Below, piece after piece: positions 44,489 to 53,020 of a DNA stretch of 64,000 nt (within the stretch, counting starts at the first letter, position 1; the number at the start of each line of letters is the position of its first letter). The notes under the pieces are model-generated. The model did not search any database, had not been told where the DNA came from, and was given only the letters and a program-made list of their open reading frames with translations. Source of the stretch: Streptomyces sp. col6 (lineage in GTDB: Bacteria > Actinomycetota > Actinomycetes > Streptomycetales > Streptomycetaceae); contig NZ_RDBL01000027.1 of assembly GCF_008042035.1 (NCBI RefSeq), positions 101,318 through 165,317 on the forward strand, given 5' to 3'. Position numbers and translations under genes: made by a program.

Positions 44489-45169
44489 GTGGGAGACGCC
44501 ATCGGGCAGATGCTCGCGTCCGCCGTGGGTATCGCGATCAGTCCACTGCCGCTGATCGCCGTGATCCTCATGCTGGCCACCCCCAAGGGCAGGCGCAACG
44601 GCATCGCCTTCACCGCGGGCTGGGTGCTCTCGCTCGCCGTACTGGTCACCGTCGTCATCCTCGCCGGCTCGGGCGGCAACGCCTCCGGCGGCGGCGACAG
44701 TCCGGCTTCCTGGACACTGTGGCTCAAGCTGGGACTCGGCGTTCTGTTCCTCCTCATGGGCGTCAAGCAGTGGAAGGACCGGCCGCGGGAGGGCCGCGCG
44801 GCCGACCAGCCGGGCTGGATGGCGGCGATCGACCGGTTCAGCCCCGCCAAATCCGCCGGCCTCGCCGCAGCGCTCGCCGCCGCCAACCCCAAGAACCTGG
44901 TCCTCGCCGTCGGCGGCGCCGTCTCCATCGCCGCGAGCACCGCCCCGGCCGGCGGCAAGGCCGTAGCCGCCGTCCTCATGGTGCTGATCGCCTCCCTCTG
45001 CACGCTGCTGCCGCTCGGCGTCTACCTCCTCGGCGGCTCCAGGTCGGCGAAGGTGCTCCGCGAGTGGAAGGCCTGGATGGGCGCCCACAACGCGGCCATC
45101 ATGACTACCGTCCTGATCATCCTCGGCGCCAAGTACATCGGCGACGCGGTGAGCGGCCTGTCGGGCTGA
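44489..45169 (+). CDS. GAP-family (LysE-like) membrane protein
   Basis: 226 residues from GTG 44489, 7 bases after the previous stop and part of the DUF1254 operon. About six TM helices with a LysE/GAP start (ASAVGIAISPLPLIAVILML, then ATPKGRRNGIAFTAGW), a polar loop (KQWKDRPREGRAADQP) and LAAALAAANPKNLVLAVGGA, matching the conserved NPKN segment. The mycobacterial GAP protein takes part in glycopeptidolipid export. An export role for a product of the upstream enzymes is possible but unproven. Confidence 0.85.
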   Translation: MGDAIGQMLASAVGIAISPLPLIAVILMLATPKGRRNGIAFTAGWVLSLAVLVTVVILAGSGGNASGGGDSPASWTLWLKLGLGVLFLLMGVKQWKDRPREGRAADQPGWMAAIDRFSPAKSAGLAAALAAANPKNLVLAVGGAVSIAASTAPAGGKAVAAVLMVLIASLCTLLPLGVYLLGGSRSAKVLREWKAWMGAHNAAIMTTVLIILGAKYIGDAVSGLSG

Positions 45170-45263
45170 CCTGCGCCCGACCGACAGCCCAGAACTGCCA
45201 GGCAAGCAGCCGTCATCGGAGGCATGCGATTCGGCCTACCCCCGGCGAGCTGCACCGGTACCC

Positions 45264-45398
45264 AGCAGCCTTCTGATCGCGCTCAACGCACTCTTTGGCG
45301 TGAACGTCTTCGAGCCCCAGCCAGGGCTGCTGCCTGCCGTGGCGCTCTCCCTGGTGCTGTTCATCGCCCACGCCAGCGAACTCAACCTCGCGGTCTGA
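45264..45398 (+). pseudogene. Membrane protein C-terminal fragment
   Basis: 44 codons: SSLLIALNALFGVNVFEPQP, then GLLPAVALSLVLFIAHASEL, ending NLAV and TGA. One hydrophobic helix of an unidentified membrane protein; the upstream part is absent. Its end overlaps the SDR scrap on the other strand. Confidence 0.4.
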
Positions 45399-45510
45399 TC
45401 TTTGCGGGGTCACGGACGACGGCGGTGACGTGGTGGCCACGGTCCAACGCTTCACGCAGCACACGGCTGCCGATCGCGCCATTGGCACCGAAGAGAGCGA
45501 TCTTTGCCAC
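45382..45510 (-). pseudogene. NAD(P)-binding (NmrA/SDR-like) N-terminal fragment
   Basis: From GTG 45510, with GAGGAG upstream: AKIALFGANGAIGSRVLREA, then LDRGHHVTAVVRDPAK, stop after 42 codons. This is the first Rossmann unit (GANGxIG) of an atypical SDR of about 210 residues. The ribosome binding site is intact, so a peptide may be made, but no enzyme. Confidence 0.6.
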
Positions 45511-45547
45511 AAAGGGCTCCTCACGGAACGGAGAACGGGGGAGTGGG

Positions 45548-45692
45548 TCAGCGGGCGAGGGTGATGGTGACGGGCTTGTTCGGGCAGGGCGCGGTTGCCT
45601 GCACGAGGGTGTTGCGTTCGGTGTTGTCGATGGTGAGTTGCCAGCGGAGCTTGGTGGCGATCCAGTCGGTGAGGTACTGGCAGGCCACCACC
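45548..45692 (-). pseudogene. HNH endonuclease (DUF1524) C-terminal scrap 3
   Basis: Reads CQYLTDWIATKLRWQLTIDN, then TERNTLVQATAPCPNKPVTI and TLAR to the stop at 45548. It is similar to scrap 1 at 22068-22169. It ends abruptly at the Rhs fragment near 45692, so the junction joins the C terminus of one gene to the interior of another. Confidence 0.65.
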
Positions 45693-46804
45693 GCAGGCAC
45701 GAAGCTCAGCTTCCTAGCTGCCGATCACCACGGCACTAGCAGCCTTGCCATCGACGCCACCACTCAAGCCGTCACCAAGCGCTACACCACTCCCTTCGGC
45801 GCCCAGCGCGGCACAAAACCCACCACTTGGCCCGACGACAAAGCTTTCCTCGGGAAACCAACAGACCAAACCACCGGTCTCACCCACATCGGCGCCCGTG
45901 AATATGATCTAGCCATCGGTCAATTCCTCAGTATCGACCCCCTTCTCGAACTAAGCAGGCACCAAACTCTCAACGGCTACAGCTATGCGGGACAGGCACC
46001 TACCACGAACTCCGACCCCACGGGTACGTGTGTCGACCCGGGGAACGGTCACTGCCTGCCCGGCAACAACACCGGAAATCCTGACCCGTCCTATCCGATT
46101 AATACAAATCCGGACCCCACCGCTACGGCGCCGCCCACCAGCGGTAGTGGGAACGGAGATGACGGAGGGGGCAGTGGGGGCGGGGGAGGAAAGTGGCTTT
46201 CGAATATCTCGGGCGTCGGAAGTACCCTCTGGAATTACGGAACTGCAGTATTCACCACGTCGGACGTATGGTGGGGTGCCCTGGAGGTCACCGTCGGAGT
46301 CGCCACCATGTTTCAAGGCGGCGGCGACGTCATGGGCGGAGCGCTGGCGTGTGTAAGTGTTGCCGGCTGCGTAGCCGGCGCACCAGTTGCCGCCCTAGGA
46401 GCTGGCATCATGGTCGGTGGTGCCTACACGACCAAACATGGTGCCTCTCGCTTCAGTGACGGGCTGAATCAGGAATTCTCAGAGGGGAAGAGCAAGGGGA
46501 GAATAGCTCAGGAGAACGGGGAGTCGTACGAAATCGCTCTTCAGAAACACTTTAATGGCTTGCCCGGAGATAAGCCGGGAAAGCCCGGCTTCATGAAGGG
46601 TGGCCGGGACTTCGATGGTAGATATTTGGATCAGAGCTCTGGGGAAGAGATCTGATATGAAGCAAAATCCGGTAAATACTGGGAGCGAGTGAACTCCGTC
46701 GGAATGGTATGCAATACAAGGTGGTGTCGGAGGTTTCGATACCGGAAAATATTGCCTCTCACCTTTCGAAAAAAGGGATACCCTATGAGGTAGTTCCTCG
46801 GTAG
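45693..46804 (+). pseudogene. Rhs polymorphic toxin, C-terminal part with broken nuclease domain
   Basis: Begins inside the Rhs core: KPTDQTTGLTHIGAREYDLA, then GQFLSIDPLLEL and YSYAGQAPTTNSDPTG, the end of the Rhs-associated core. A Gly/Ser linker and two hydrophobic segments (ALACVSVAGCVAGAPVAALG) follow, then a toxin module FDGRYLDQSSGEEI. A TGA at 46653-46655 replaces the expected Trp. The same frame goes on YEAKSGKYWERV, an ExK nuclease-like motif. A second break near 46710 shifts the last 33 codons (QYKVVSEVSIPENIASHLSK). The N-terminal thousand-plus residues are gone. A contact-dependent nuclease toxin relic, disarmed twice. The last 600 bases are visibly less GC-rich. Confidence 0.8.
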
Positions 46805-46809
46805 AATCT

Positions 46810-46849
46810 ACTCGCCTGTTCTCATGTCGTGGCGTGAGAACAGGCGAGT
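46810..46849 (+). terminator. Strong hairpin after the Rhs relic
   Basis: Perfect 15-bp stem ACTCGCCTGTTCTCA / TGAGAACAGGCGAGT with a 10-base loop, starting 6 bases after the ancestral toxin stop and followed by TTTCC. It separates the toxin transcript from the immunity gene. Confidence 0.8.
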
Positions 46850-46876
46850 TTCCATCGCTTCTGTATTGGTGTGTGT

Positions 46877-47308
46877 ATGTCTCGGGATTTTGGTTTCAAG
46901 TTCCATCTCCGCAGCGCGATCGGCGTCCGGAGTATTCTGAACCATCTTGTTCAGGCTGGATGGAATCCGGACGACTATGGATCCGTAAGTTACTTGGTTG
47001 ATCCAGATTTTTTCGATTGGCAGTCAACCGAATTGGAAAATGTGGAATCCGTATACGAGTCCCTTTCTGCGACCCAGGAATCTCGCCTGCCGTGCGCCAT
47101 CGTGCTTACTTGGAAGGATACGCAAATTGGCGGCTCGTTCATTTTTATGCCTTCCAAGGAGGAGGTGACTTTGAGTCCGGTAATTAATCCTGTCCGTCGT
47201 GCGGATTGCGAAATGCTCCTTGATTTTGAGTGGTATCTGTCACGATTGGTCGCTGTTTTGGAGTCCGTAGGAATGTCTGGATTGGAGACGTTCGACTACG
47301 CTGATTGA
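46877..47308 (+). CDS. Putative immunity protein of the Rhs toxin
   Basis: 143 residues from ATG 46877 (GTG 46871 also possible), acidic and soluble: RSILNHLVQAGWNPDDYGSV, PDFFDWQSTELENVESVYES, LLDFEWYLSRLVAVLESVGM. Codon use is notably AT-rich compared with neighbours (many AAT, GAT, TTT), as in the toxin tail. That points to joint transfer. Position directly after a toxin module is the standard place for a cognate immunity gene. No domain recognised; role is inferred from context. The frame is intact although the toxin is not. Confidence 0.7.
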   Translation: MSRDFGFKFHLRSAIGVRSILNHLVQAGWNPDDYGSVSYLVDPDFFDWQSTELENVESVYESLSATQESRLPCAIVLTWKDTQIGGSFIFMPSKEEVTLSPVINPVRRADCEMLLDFEWYLSRLVAVLESVGMSGLETFDYAD

Positions 47309-47454
47309 TGAACCTTGAGGGCTGGCGGCTCGTGGATACTGGGGGCGCCACCGGGGTATGAGGTATTCAAAGGGGTGTGCCCCTATGTGTTTGGTCAAGG
47401 TCCAAGGCCAGTAGGTTCGTGCGGTGAAGGGCGGGCCGAGCCGTAGGGGTGTGC

Positions 47455-47688
47455 ATGTCTGATAGCCAGGTCACGATCAAGCTCACGAGTGACGAGGCAT
47501 TGGTGCTGTCGCACTGGCTGGAGAAGCTCTAGATGACGGACCTTAGCCGCGTGGTCGACGATCCGGCGGTCTGGGCACCGATCCATCGCATCGCCGGAAC
47601 ACTCGTCAAGACCCTTCCCGAGTTGTTCGCGCCTGACTATGACGAGTGGCTTGAGGCCGCTCGTCAGCGGCTTCGGCCGGAGGGCTGA
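47455..47688 (+). pseudogene. Small acidic protein gene with internal TAG
   Basis: From ATG 47455 reads SDSQVTIKLTSDEALVLSHW, LEKL, then TAG at 47530-47532, then in the same frame TDLSRVVDDPAVWAPIHRIA and FAPDYDEWLEAARQRLRPEG to TGA 47688. One substitution (CAG to TAG fits) splits a 77-residue protein. The ATG directly after the TAG could restart translation and give 51 residues. It lies in the Rhs/immunity locus and may be a second immunity or accessory gene. Family unknown. Confidence 0.55.
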
Positions 47689-47706
47689 TCGAGCGGTCTG
47701 GGCTCC

Positions 47707-48498
47707 TCACCTGGCCGCGGCCGGTTGGGGTTCGTAGAAGGTTCCGTCGCGGAGCATCGCGAACAGAACGTCGGCCCGGCGCCGGGCGAGGCAGAGCAGG
47801 GCCTGGGTGTGGTGTTTGCCCTGGGCGATCTTCTTCTCGTAGTAGACCCTCGACGCCGGGTCGCTCAGAGCTGCGAACGCGGAGAGGAAGAAGGCGCGTT
47901 TGAGCTGCTTGTTTCCTCTCCGGGAGGGCTGTTCGCCGCGGATGGAGGAGCCCGAGCTGCGGGTCGCCGGGGCGAGTCCAGCGTAGGCGGTGAGGTGGCC
48001 GGCGGTCGGGAAGGTGCTGCCGTCGCCGACCTCGATCAGGATGCGGGCTCCGGTCCTGACGCCGACTCCCGGCATCGAGGTCAGGACCTTGGAAAGAGGG
48101 TGGGCCTTCAGCAGTTCCTCGATCCGCCCGGCCAGCAGCTTGCGCTGGTCAAGGACAGCGGCCAGCGAGCCGGCGAGGCTTGGGACGATCAGCGCAGCCG
48201 CCTCGGTCCCCGGAACGGTGACGGTCTGCTCGTCCAGCGCGTCGAAGATCTCCTCGACCAGCCGCTCGGCCATCCTGGGCGCCTTCGGCCGCAGCAGGGT
48301 GACCAGCCGCCGCCGTCCGGCCTTGCGTATCTGGGGCGGGGACCCGAACCTTTCGAGCAGCGTGAGGACGGCCGGGTGCTGCAACCGCGGCCCAAGGACT
48401 CGTTCCAGCGACGGGTGGATCTGGGTGAGCAGGCCGTGGAGCCGGTTCGCGATCCTGGTGGCCTCGCCGGCCAGGTCGTCGTCGAAGCCGACGATCAT
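47707..48498 (-). mobile_element. IS110-family transposase, N-terminally truncated
   Basis: 263 codons from 48498: RRLVTLLRPKAPRMAERLVE, then LTSMPGVGVRTGARILIEVG, LTAYAGLAPATRSSGSSIRG and KQLKRAFFLSAFAALSDPAS. This is the Transposase_20 half of IS110 elements, with the conserved GVGxxTA-like and YAGLAPxxxxSG motifs. The RuvC-like DEDD catalytic half is missing; at about 48500 the sequence passes into a helicase-associated-domain fragment. Confidence 0.8.
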
Positions 48499-48830
48499 CT
48501 CCAGCTACCGCTCCGCGTGGGACGGGCTGGCCGGGACCTTCGCGTTCCACCCACTGCGCGAGCCGCCAGGCCCCGCTGGAATGCCGCCTTGGCCTTGCTC
48601 CCGGCCTTCTTCGGGCCCTTGAGCGCGGCGGCCAGCCCGGGACGGTGCTCCGCCGGGGTCGCGGCCGCCACGGGGAGGGCCGCACCCCGTACGCCCAGCG
48701 CCTCCAGCCGCTCGCGCTGTTCGGGCATCAGCTACGCCCAGGTGCCCGGCTCCTGCTGTCGCCACCGCCACGTCCCGATGTCGTCGCCCTCGAACGTGAC
48801 AGTGCTGGCCGCGAGCATCCAGGGATGGAC
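48499..48830 (-). pseudogene. Helicase-associated-domain protein fragment
   Basis: Reads VTFEGDDIGTWRWRQQEPGT, WA, a TAG stop, then LMPEQRERLEALGVRGAALP, KAKAAFQRGLA and, one frame over, LAQWVEREGPGQPVPRGAV. That is one repeat of the helicase-associated (HA) domain found in multiples in large Streptomyces arm and plasmid helicases. One nonsense codon and one frameshift. A longer relic of the same family is at 59816-60520. Confidence 0.6.
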
Positions 48831-49190
48831 CATGAGAAGCCCGCTGCGGTGTACCGGCTGCAGGCGTGAACGGCCAGGGCTCTGAGGGCCGGGCCGGAAT
48901 CGATCCACAGCTTGTCCGTCAGCGGCGCACACCGACAACCCTGCATGACGCACCACCAGCCCGCAGGCGCCCGCCAGCGGGACATGGCCGCAGGCGGGCC
49001 GCCACGATATGCCCTGTAAGAGCGGGAGGGTGTTACGGGTATTGCTCCCTTCCCAGTGGGTGTGGTGAATGGCTCTGGGCTGGGGAAATGTGGTGGGAAG
49101 GTCTTGACCTGTGTGATGGCAGCGTTACGAGTTTCTGAACCTCTTGCACCATGTCCGCCTCGTTGGCTCGGCAGGCCGCCGCTTCGACGC
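48831..49190. other. No supported gene
   Basis: No frame with coding bias or family resemblance. Ends at the strong hairpin 49191-49230 that marks the left border of the heat-shock island. Confidence 0.4.
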
Positions 49191-49230
49191 GTTGACGGCC
49201 GAGCCCTCTTGCGGAGGCTCGGCCGTCAAC
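49191..49230 (-). terminator. Strong hairpin at left end of heat-shock island
   Basis: Perfect 15-bp stem GTTGACGGCCGAGCC / GGCTCGGCCGTCAAC with a 10-base loop. Placed just beyond the leftward DUF2267 remnant, where it would end the hsp20 transcript. Confidence 0.75.
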
Positions 49231-49408
49231 GTGACGCGCAGGGCCTGATCAGCCGCGAGCCGGGCGCGGACCTTCTGCCGATCGGGTGGGCGCCGAGCAG
49301 GGCAAGCACCACGCGCGCCGCACGCTCGGCTTCCTCCGCTGTGTCGGATTCGCCGCGTTCCTTCACACGGTCGAGAACGCTTCGCGTCGCAAGGTCATCA
49401 GCCGCCAC
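49226..49408 (-). pseudogene. DUF2267 protein, N-terminal fragment
   Basis: 60 codons: SVLDRVKERGESDTAEEAER, then AARVVLALLGAHPIG, closely matching the start of the intact DUF2267 protein at 54361 (FLAHVQERGEYETAEEADRV, ARVVLALLGAHLVG). After that the frame degenerates and stops within 20 codons. It occupies the same position relative to hsp20 as the intact DUF2267 gene does in the right-hand module. Confidence 0.7.
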
Positions 49409-49493
49409 CCCTTGGTGTTGTCGGTTCCACAGGGGGGCGGAGGCCGGGGAGGGGGAGGTCGATGGGCCGTCCTCCGCACCGGTTCCGGACTGG

Positions 49494-49925
49494 TCAGCCG
49501 GAGATTTCCTTGCGGCCGGAGCCGGTGCCGATGGAGACCTTGCGGGGCTTGGCGCGCTCCGCGAGCGGGATGCGCAGGGTGAGAACGCCGGCGTCGTAGT
49601 CGGCCTGGATGCGCTCGGTGTCGAGGGTGTCGGCGAGCATGATCTGGCGGGAGAAGACGCCCAGGGGCCGCTCGGACAGCTCCATCTTGACGTTGTCGGC
49701 CTTGGCCGTCGGCCGTCGCTCGGCCTTGACGGTCAGCATGTTCCGCTCGACGTCGATGTCGATCGCGTCCGCGGTCACGCCGGGGACATCGAAGGCCACC
49801 ACGTACTCGTCGCCCTCGCGGTAGGCGTCCATCGGCATCACCGATGGCTTCGACCAGGTGCCCGGACCCGTCAGCTGCTGCGCCATCCGGTCCAGCTCAC
49901 GGAAGGGCTCGGTGCGCATCAACAT
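49494..49925 (-). CDS. hsp18: Small heat-shock protein Hsp20/Hsp18, left copy
   Basis: 143 residues from ATG 49925, with GGAGGTG 8 bases upstream. The alpha-crystallin domain spans residues about 38-130: YVVAFDVPGVTADAIDIDVE, RNMLTVKAERRPTAKADNVK, then GVFSRQIMLADTLDTERIQA and YDAGVLTLRIPLAERAKPRK. The C-terminal IPLAER region has the I-x-L-type anchor of oligomerising sHsps. ATP-independent holdase for unfolded proteins. Divergent from a rheA-like regulator, with a RheA-type operator inside its promoter. About 80% like the right-hand copy. Confidence 0.93.
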   Translation of the reverse strand: MLMRTEPFRELDRMAQQLTGPGTWSKPSVMPMDAYREGDEYVVAFDVPGVTADAIDIDVERNMLTVKAERRPTAKADNVKMELSERPLGVFSRQIMLADTLDTERIQADYDAGVLTLRIPLAERAKPRKVSIGTGSGRKEISG

Positions 49926-49981
49926 TGTGAAACACCTCCAGCAGGGTCGAACGGTTGCTGCCAATGCGCTGCACAGACCCT

Positions 49982-50035
49982 GTTGTAACATGTCATCCAG
50001 TGGATGACAAACATGTCGTCGTCAACCTGATGACA
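49982..50035. promoter_or_regulatory. hsp20/rheA promoter with two RheA-type operators (left)
   Basis: Operator 1 at 49991-50009 is a perfect TGTCATC-N5-GATGACA. Operator 2 at 50017-50035 is CGTCGTC-N5-GATGACA. Their centres are 26 bp apart. On the minus strand a promoter TTGTCA (50010-50005) - 17 bp - TACAAC (49987-49982) for hsp20 has operator 1 across its spacer. Operator 2 lies 18 bases before the rheA-like start. The sequence equals the RheA operator I recall from Streptomyces albus hsp18. Confidence 0.85.
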
Positions 50036-50052
50036 TTCTGAAGGAGGTGCCC

Positions 50053-50703
50053 GTGACCGCAGCCCATCAGCCGCCCGCGCCCGGTAGCGAGGCCCGCAGT
50101 CCGGCGTCCTTCATGGCTGCCGCGGCAGCCCTGGCCGCCATGGACGACGCGTTGCGCGACGCCCAGAACGACACTTCCGACGCCCTCGGGCCCGGCCCCG
50201 AGCAGGCTCTGGCCTCGCTCATGCTGCTGCGGCAGGTGCGCGAGCAGCTCGCCGGCTGGGAGACCGGTCTGATCGAAACCGCCCGCGATGCAGGCGCCAG
50301 CTGGGCAGAGCTTGCCCATCCCCTTGGTGTCGCCAGCCGCCAAGCTGCTGAACGCCGCTACCTGCGCGGCCGGCCCGGCCCCGCCGGTACCACCGGAGAA
50401 CAGCGTGTGCAGGCCACCCGCCAACGCCGCGCCGCCGACCGCACCGCCGCCACCTGGGCCCGAGCCAACGCAGCCGACCTGCGCCGCCTCGCCGGACAGA
50501 TCACCGCTCTCGCCCACCTCACGCCCGAAGCGCGCTCGGCACAGGCCGCCCTGCACACCGCTCTCGGCGCCACGGACGCCGCCGAACTCATCGCGCCCCT
50601 GGCCGGCATGCGTCCCCACCTCGACGCCCGCCACACCGCTCTCGTCGACTCCCTGGACGTCCTCGAAGCCCACCGCACGACGACAGCCTCCGACGAAGAC
50701 TGA
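50053..50703 (+). CDS. rheA: RheA-like HSP18 transcriptional regulator, left copy
   Basis: 216 residues. The GTG at 50053 is chosen because AAGGAGG ends 5 bases upstream; a GTG at 50047 overlaps that site. A helix-turn-helix-like core is SLMLLRQVREQLAGWETGLI, then WAELAHPLGVASRQAAERRY followed by LRGRPG. The rest is Ala-rich helix (RAADRTAATWARANAADLRR LAGQ). In S. albus RheA is a thermosensing repressor of hsp18 and of itself. Here the gene is divergent from hsp20 over matching operators and is followed by htpG. Two copies are present, so cross-regulation is expected. Acidic C terminus. Confidence 0.82.
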   Translation: MTAAHQPPAPGSEARSPASFMAAAAALAAMDDALRDAQNDTSDALGPGPEQALASLMLLRQVREQLAGWETGLIETARDAGASWAELAHPLGVASRQAAERRYLRGRPGPAGTTGEQRVQATRQRRAADRTAATWARANAADLRRLAGQITALAHLTPEARSAQAALHTALGATDAAELIAPLAGMRPHLDARHTALVDSLDVLEAHRTTTASDED

Positions 50704-50816
50704 CCCGCACACGCAGAGCCATCCTCCGTCCGCGGTGCGCACCACCTGCGCGTCACGCCGACGAGGCCCCTGCCCGAGCCCCATCCGTACCTGACCTTCC
50801 GCTGAAAGGACCCAGC

Positions 50817-52739
50817 ATGCCCAGCAGCGTCGAGACGCTGGAATTCCAGGCCGAGACCCGCCAGTTGCTCCGACTGGTGATCCACTCGATCTACTCGAAC
50901 AAGGACATCTTCCTGCGCGAGCTGATCTCGAACGCCTCCGACGCCCTGGACAAACTGCGGCTGGCATCACTGACCGACGCCAGCCTCACCGAGAACGGCA
51001 CCGCTGACCTGCACATCTCGCTGGAGGTCGACAAGAACGCCCGCACCTTGACCGTCCGCGACAACGGCATCGGCATGACCCGAGATGATCTCGTGGAGCT
51101 GATCGGCACGATCGCCAAGTCCGGCACCGCCGCCCTCCTGGAGAAGATCAAGGAGTCCAAGGACGCCGCCACCGCGGAGAGTTTGATCGGGCAGTTCGGC
51201 GTCGGCTTCTACTCGGCGTTCATGGTCGCCGACAAGGTCACCGTGCGCACCCGGCGGGCTGGCACCGACTCCGGTACCCAGTGGGAGTCCGACGGCGAGG
51301 GCTCCTACACCATCCAGGCCGCCGCCGGCGACCTCCCCGTCGGCACCTCGGTCACCCTGCACCTCAAGCCCGCCGACAGCGAGGACGGACTCGCCGACTA
51401 CCTCTCCGAATCGAAGATCCGACAGATCGTCAAGCGCTACTCGGACTTCATCCGCTGGCCGATCCGCATGGCCACCGACCGGAGCGATGCCGACGGCGAA
51501 GCCACCTCCGACCTCGACACGCTCAACTCGATGAAGGCGCTGTGGGCCCGGCCCCGCAGCGAGGTGACCGAGGACGAGTACAACGAGTTCTACCAGCAGA
51601 TCAGCCACGACTGGCTGCCCCCGGCCGAGACGATCCATATGCGCGCCGAAGGCACCTTCGAATACGAGGCGCTGCTGTTCATCCCCGAACAGGCCCCCTT
51701 CGACCTGTACTCCCGCGAGTCCAAGTCCGGCGTGCAGCTGTACGTCAAGCGGGTGTTCATCATGGACGACTGCGAAGCGCTCATGCCCAACTACCTGCGC
51801 TTCGTCAAGGGTGTCGTGGACGCCCACGACCTGTCGCTGAACGTCTCGCGCGAGCTCCTCCAGCACGACCGCCAGATCCAGGGCGTGCGCCGACGCCTGG
51901 TCAAGAAGGTCCTCGGCGCACTCAAGGACATGCAGGCCAAGGACACCGAGCGCTACACGAAGGTATGGGCCCAGTTCGGCCGGGCACTGAAGGAGGGCCT
52001 GCTCGAGGACCCGGACAACACCGAAGCCCTGCTGGAGCTGGTGTCGGCCGCCTCCACCCACGACCCGGAGAAGACCACCACACTGCGCGAGTACGTCGAG
52101 CGCATGAAGGACGGCCAGGACACCATCTACTACCTGACCGGCGAGACCCGGGCCATGGTGGAGAACTCCCCGCACATGGAAGCCTTCGCCGCCAAGGGCT
52201 ACGAGGTGCTCATCCTCACCGACCCCGTCGACGAGGTATGGGTCGACCAGGTCCCCGCCTTCGACGGCCATCGCCTGCAGTCCATCGCCAAGGGCCAGGT
52301 CGACCTCGACGAGTCCGCCGACGGCGAAACGGAAACCGACACGGACAAGGCCCAGCGCGAGCAGGACTTCGCCGCCCTTCTGCCCTGGCTGACCACTACC
52401 CTGTCCGACCACGTCAAGCAGGTACGCCTGTCATCACGCCTGACCACCTCGGCAGCCTGCATCGTCGGTGACGCCCACGACGTCACACCCACCCTGGAAA
52501 AGATGTACCGGGCCATGGGCCGGCAGATGCCCACCGTCAAAAGGATCCTGGAACTCAACCCCACACACCCCCTGATCACCGCACTTCGCACCGCACACCA
52601 CGCAGACGCCGAGGCCCCCGCTCTGACGGAGATCGCCGAGCTGATCTACGGCAGCGCGCTGCTCGCCGAAGGAGGAGACCTGCCCGACCCGGCCCGCTTC
52701 ACCCGGCTCCTCACCGACCACCTGACCCGCACCCTGTAA
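50817..52739 (+). CDS. htpG: Molecular chaperone HtpG (Hsp90)
   Basis: 640 residues from ATG 50817. The GHKL ATPase domain is intact: RELISNASDALDKLRLASLT (N-box Glu and Asn), LTVRDNGIGMTRDDLVELIG, IAKSGTAALLEKI and IGQFGVGFYSAFMVADKVTV. The middle domain has KSGVQLYVKRVFIMDDCEAL and SLNVSRELLQHDRQIQGVRR with the catalytic-loop Arg. A normal C-terminal dimerisation part ends near the stop. It lies downstream of the rheA-like gene with a 113-base gap, so heat induction through the same operators is plausible. A terminator hairpin follows. Confidence 0.95.
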   Translation: MPSSVETLEFQAETRQLLRLVIHSIYSNKDIFLRELISNASDALDKLRLASLTDASLTENGTADLHISLEVDKNARTLTVRDNGIGMTRDDLVELIGTIAKSGTAALLEKIKESKDAATAESLIGQFGVGFYSAFMVADKVTVRTRRAGTDSGTQWESDGEGSYTIQAAAGDLPVGTSVTLHLKPADSEDGLADYLSESKIRQIVKRYSDFIRWPIRMATDRSDADGEATSDLDTLNSMKALWARPRSEVTEDEYNEFYQQISHDWLPPAETIHMRAEGTFEYEALLFIPEQAPFDLYSRESKSGVQLYVKRVFIMDDCEALMPNYLRFVKGVVDAHDLSLNVSRELLQHDRQIQGVRRRLVKKVLGALKDMQAKDTERYTKVWAQFGRALKEGLLEDPDNTEALLELVSAASTHDPEKTTTLREYVERMKDGQDTIYYLTGETRAMVENSPHMEAFAAKGYEVLILTDPVDEVWVDQVPAFDGHRLQSIAKGQVDLDESADGETETDTDKAQREQDFAALLPWLTTTLSDHVKQVRLSSRLTTSAACIVGDAHDVTPTLEKMYRAMGRQMPTVKRILELNPTHPLITALRTAHHADAEAPALTEIAELIYGSALLAEGGDLPDPARFTRLLTDHLTRTL

Positions 52740-52766
52740 TCACAGAAGCAGCCCTGCACAGAGGAA

Positions 52767-52808
52767 CCGTCTGTTCCGGCATTCCGCTCGGAGCGCTGGA
52801 GCAGACGG
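52767..52808 (+). terminator. Hairpin after htpG
   Basis: 11-bp stem CCGTCTGTTCC / GGAGCAGACGG with one G-T pair and a 20-base loop, 28 bases after the htpG stop. The rest of 52809-53020 holds no recognisable gene. Confidence 0.65.
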
Positions 52809-53020
52809 TGCGACCGTGACCGCTGCCAGGTGGACCATGTCCCCGCGCGTCAGGAAACCGCCCAGGCCATCTGCTCTGGGCGGGATCATGGGACGGCGGG
52901 GCGGGTGCGCATCGGGTCGTCATACGCCGGCGAGGTCGGCGTCCGCAACCGTTCGTGGGCGCCCTTCCACCAGGCGAAAGAGCTTCGCCGCATGAAGCGG
53001 CGTTCTCGGGTGTCCCAGGC

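Noticed and set aside
41801..45169. DUF1254 operon as a secreted system
   Set aside because: Neither DUF1254 protein has a signal peptide or lipobox from the chosen starts.
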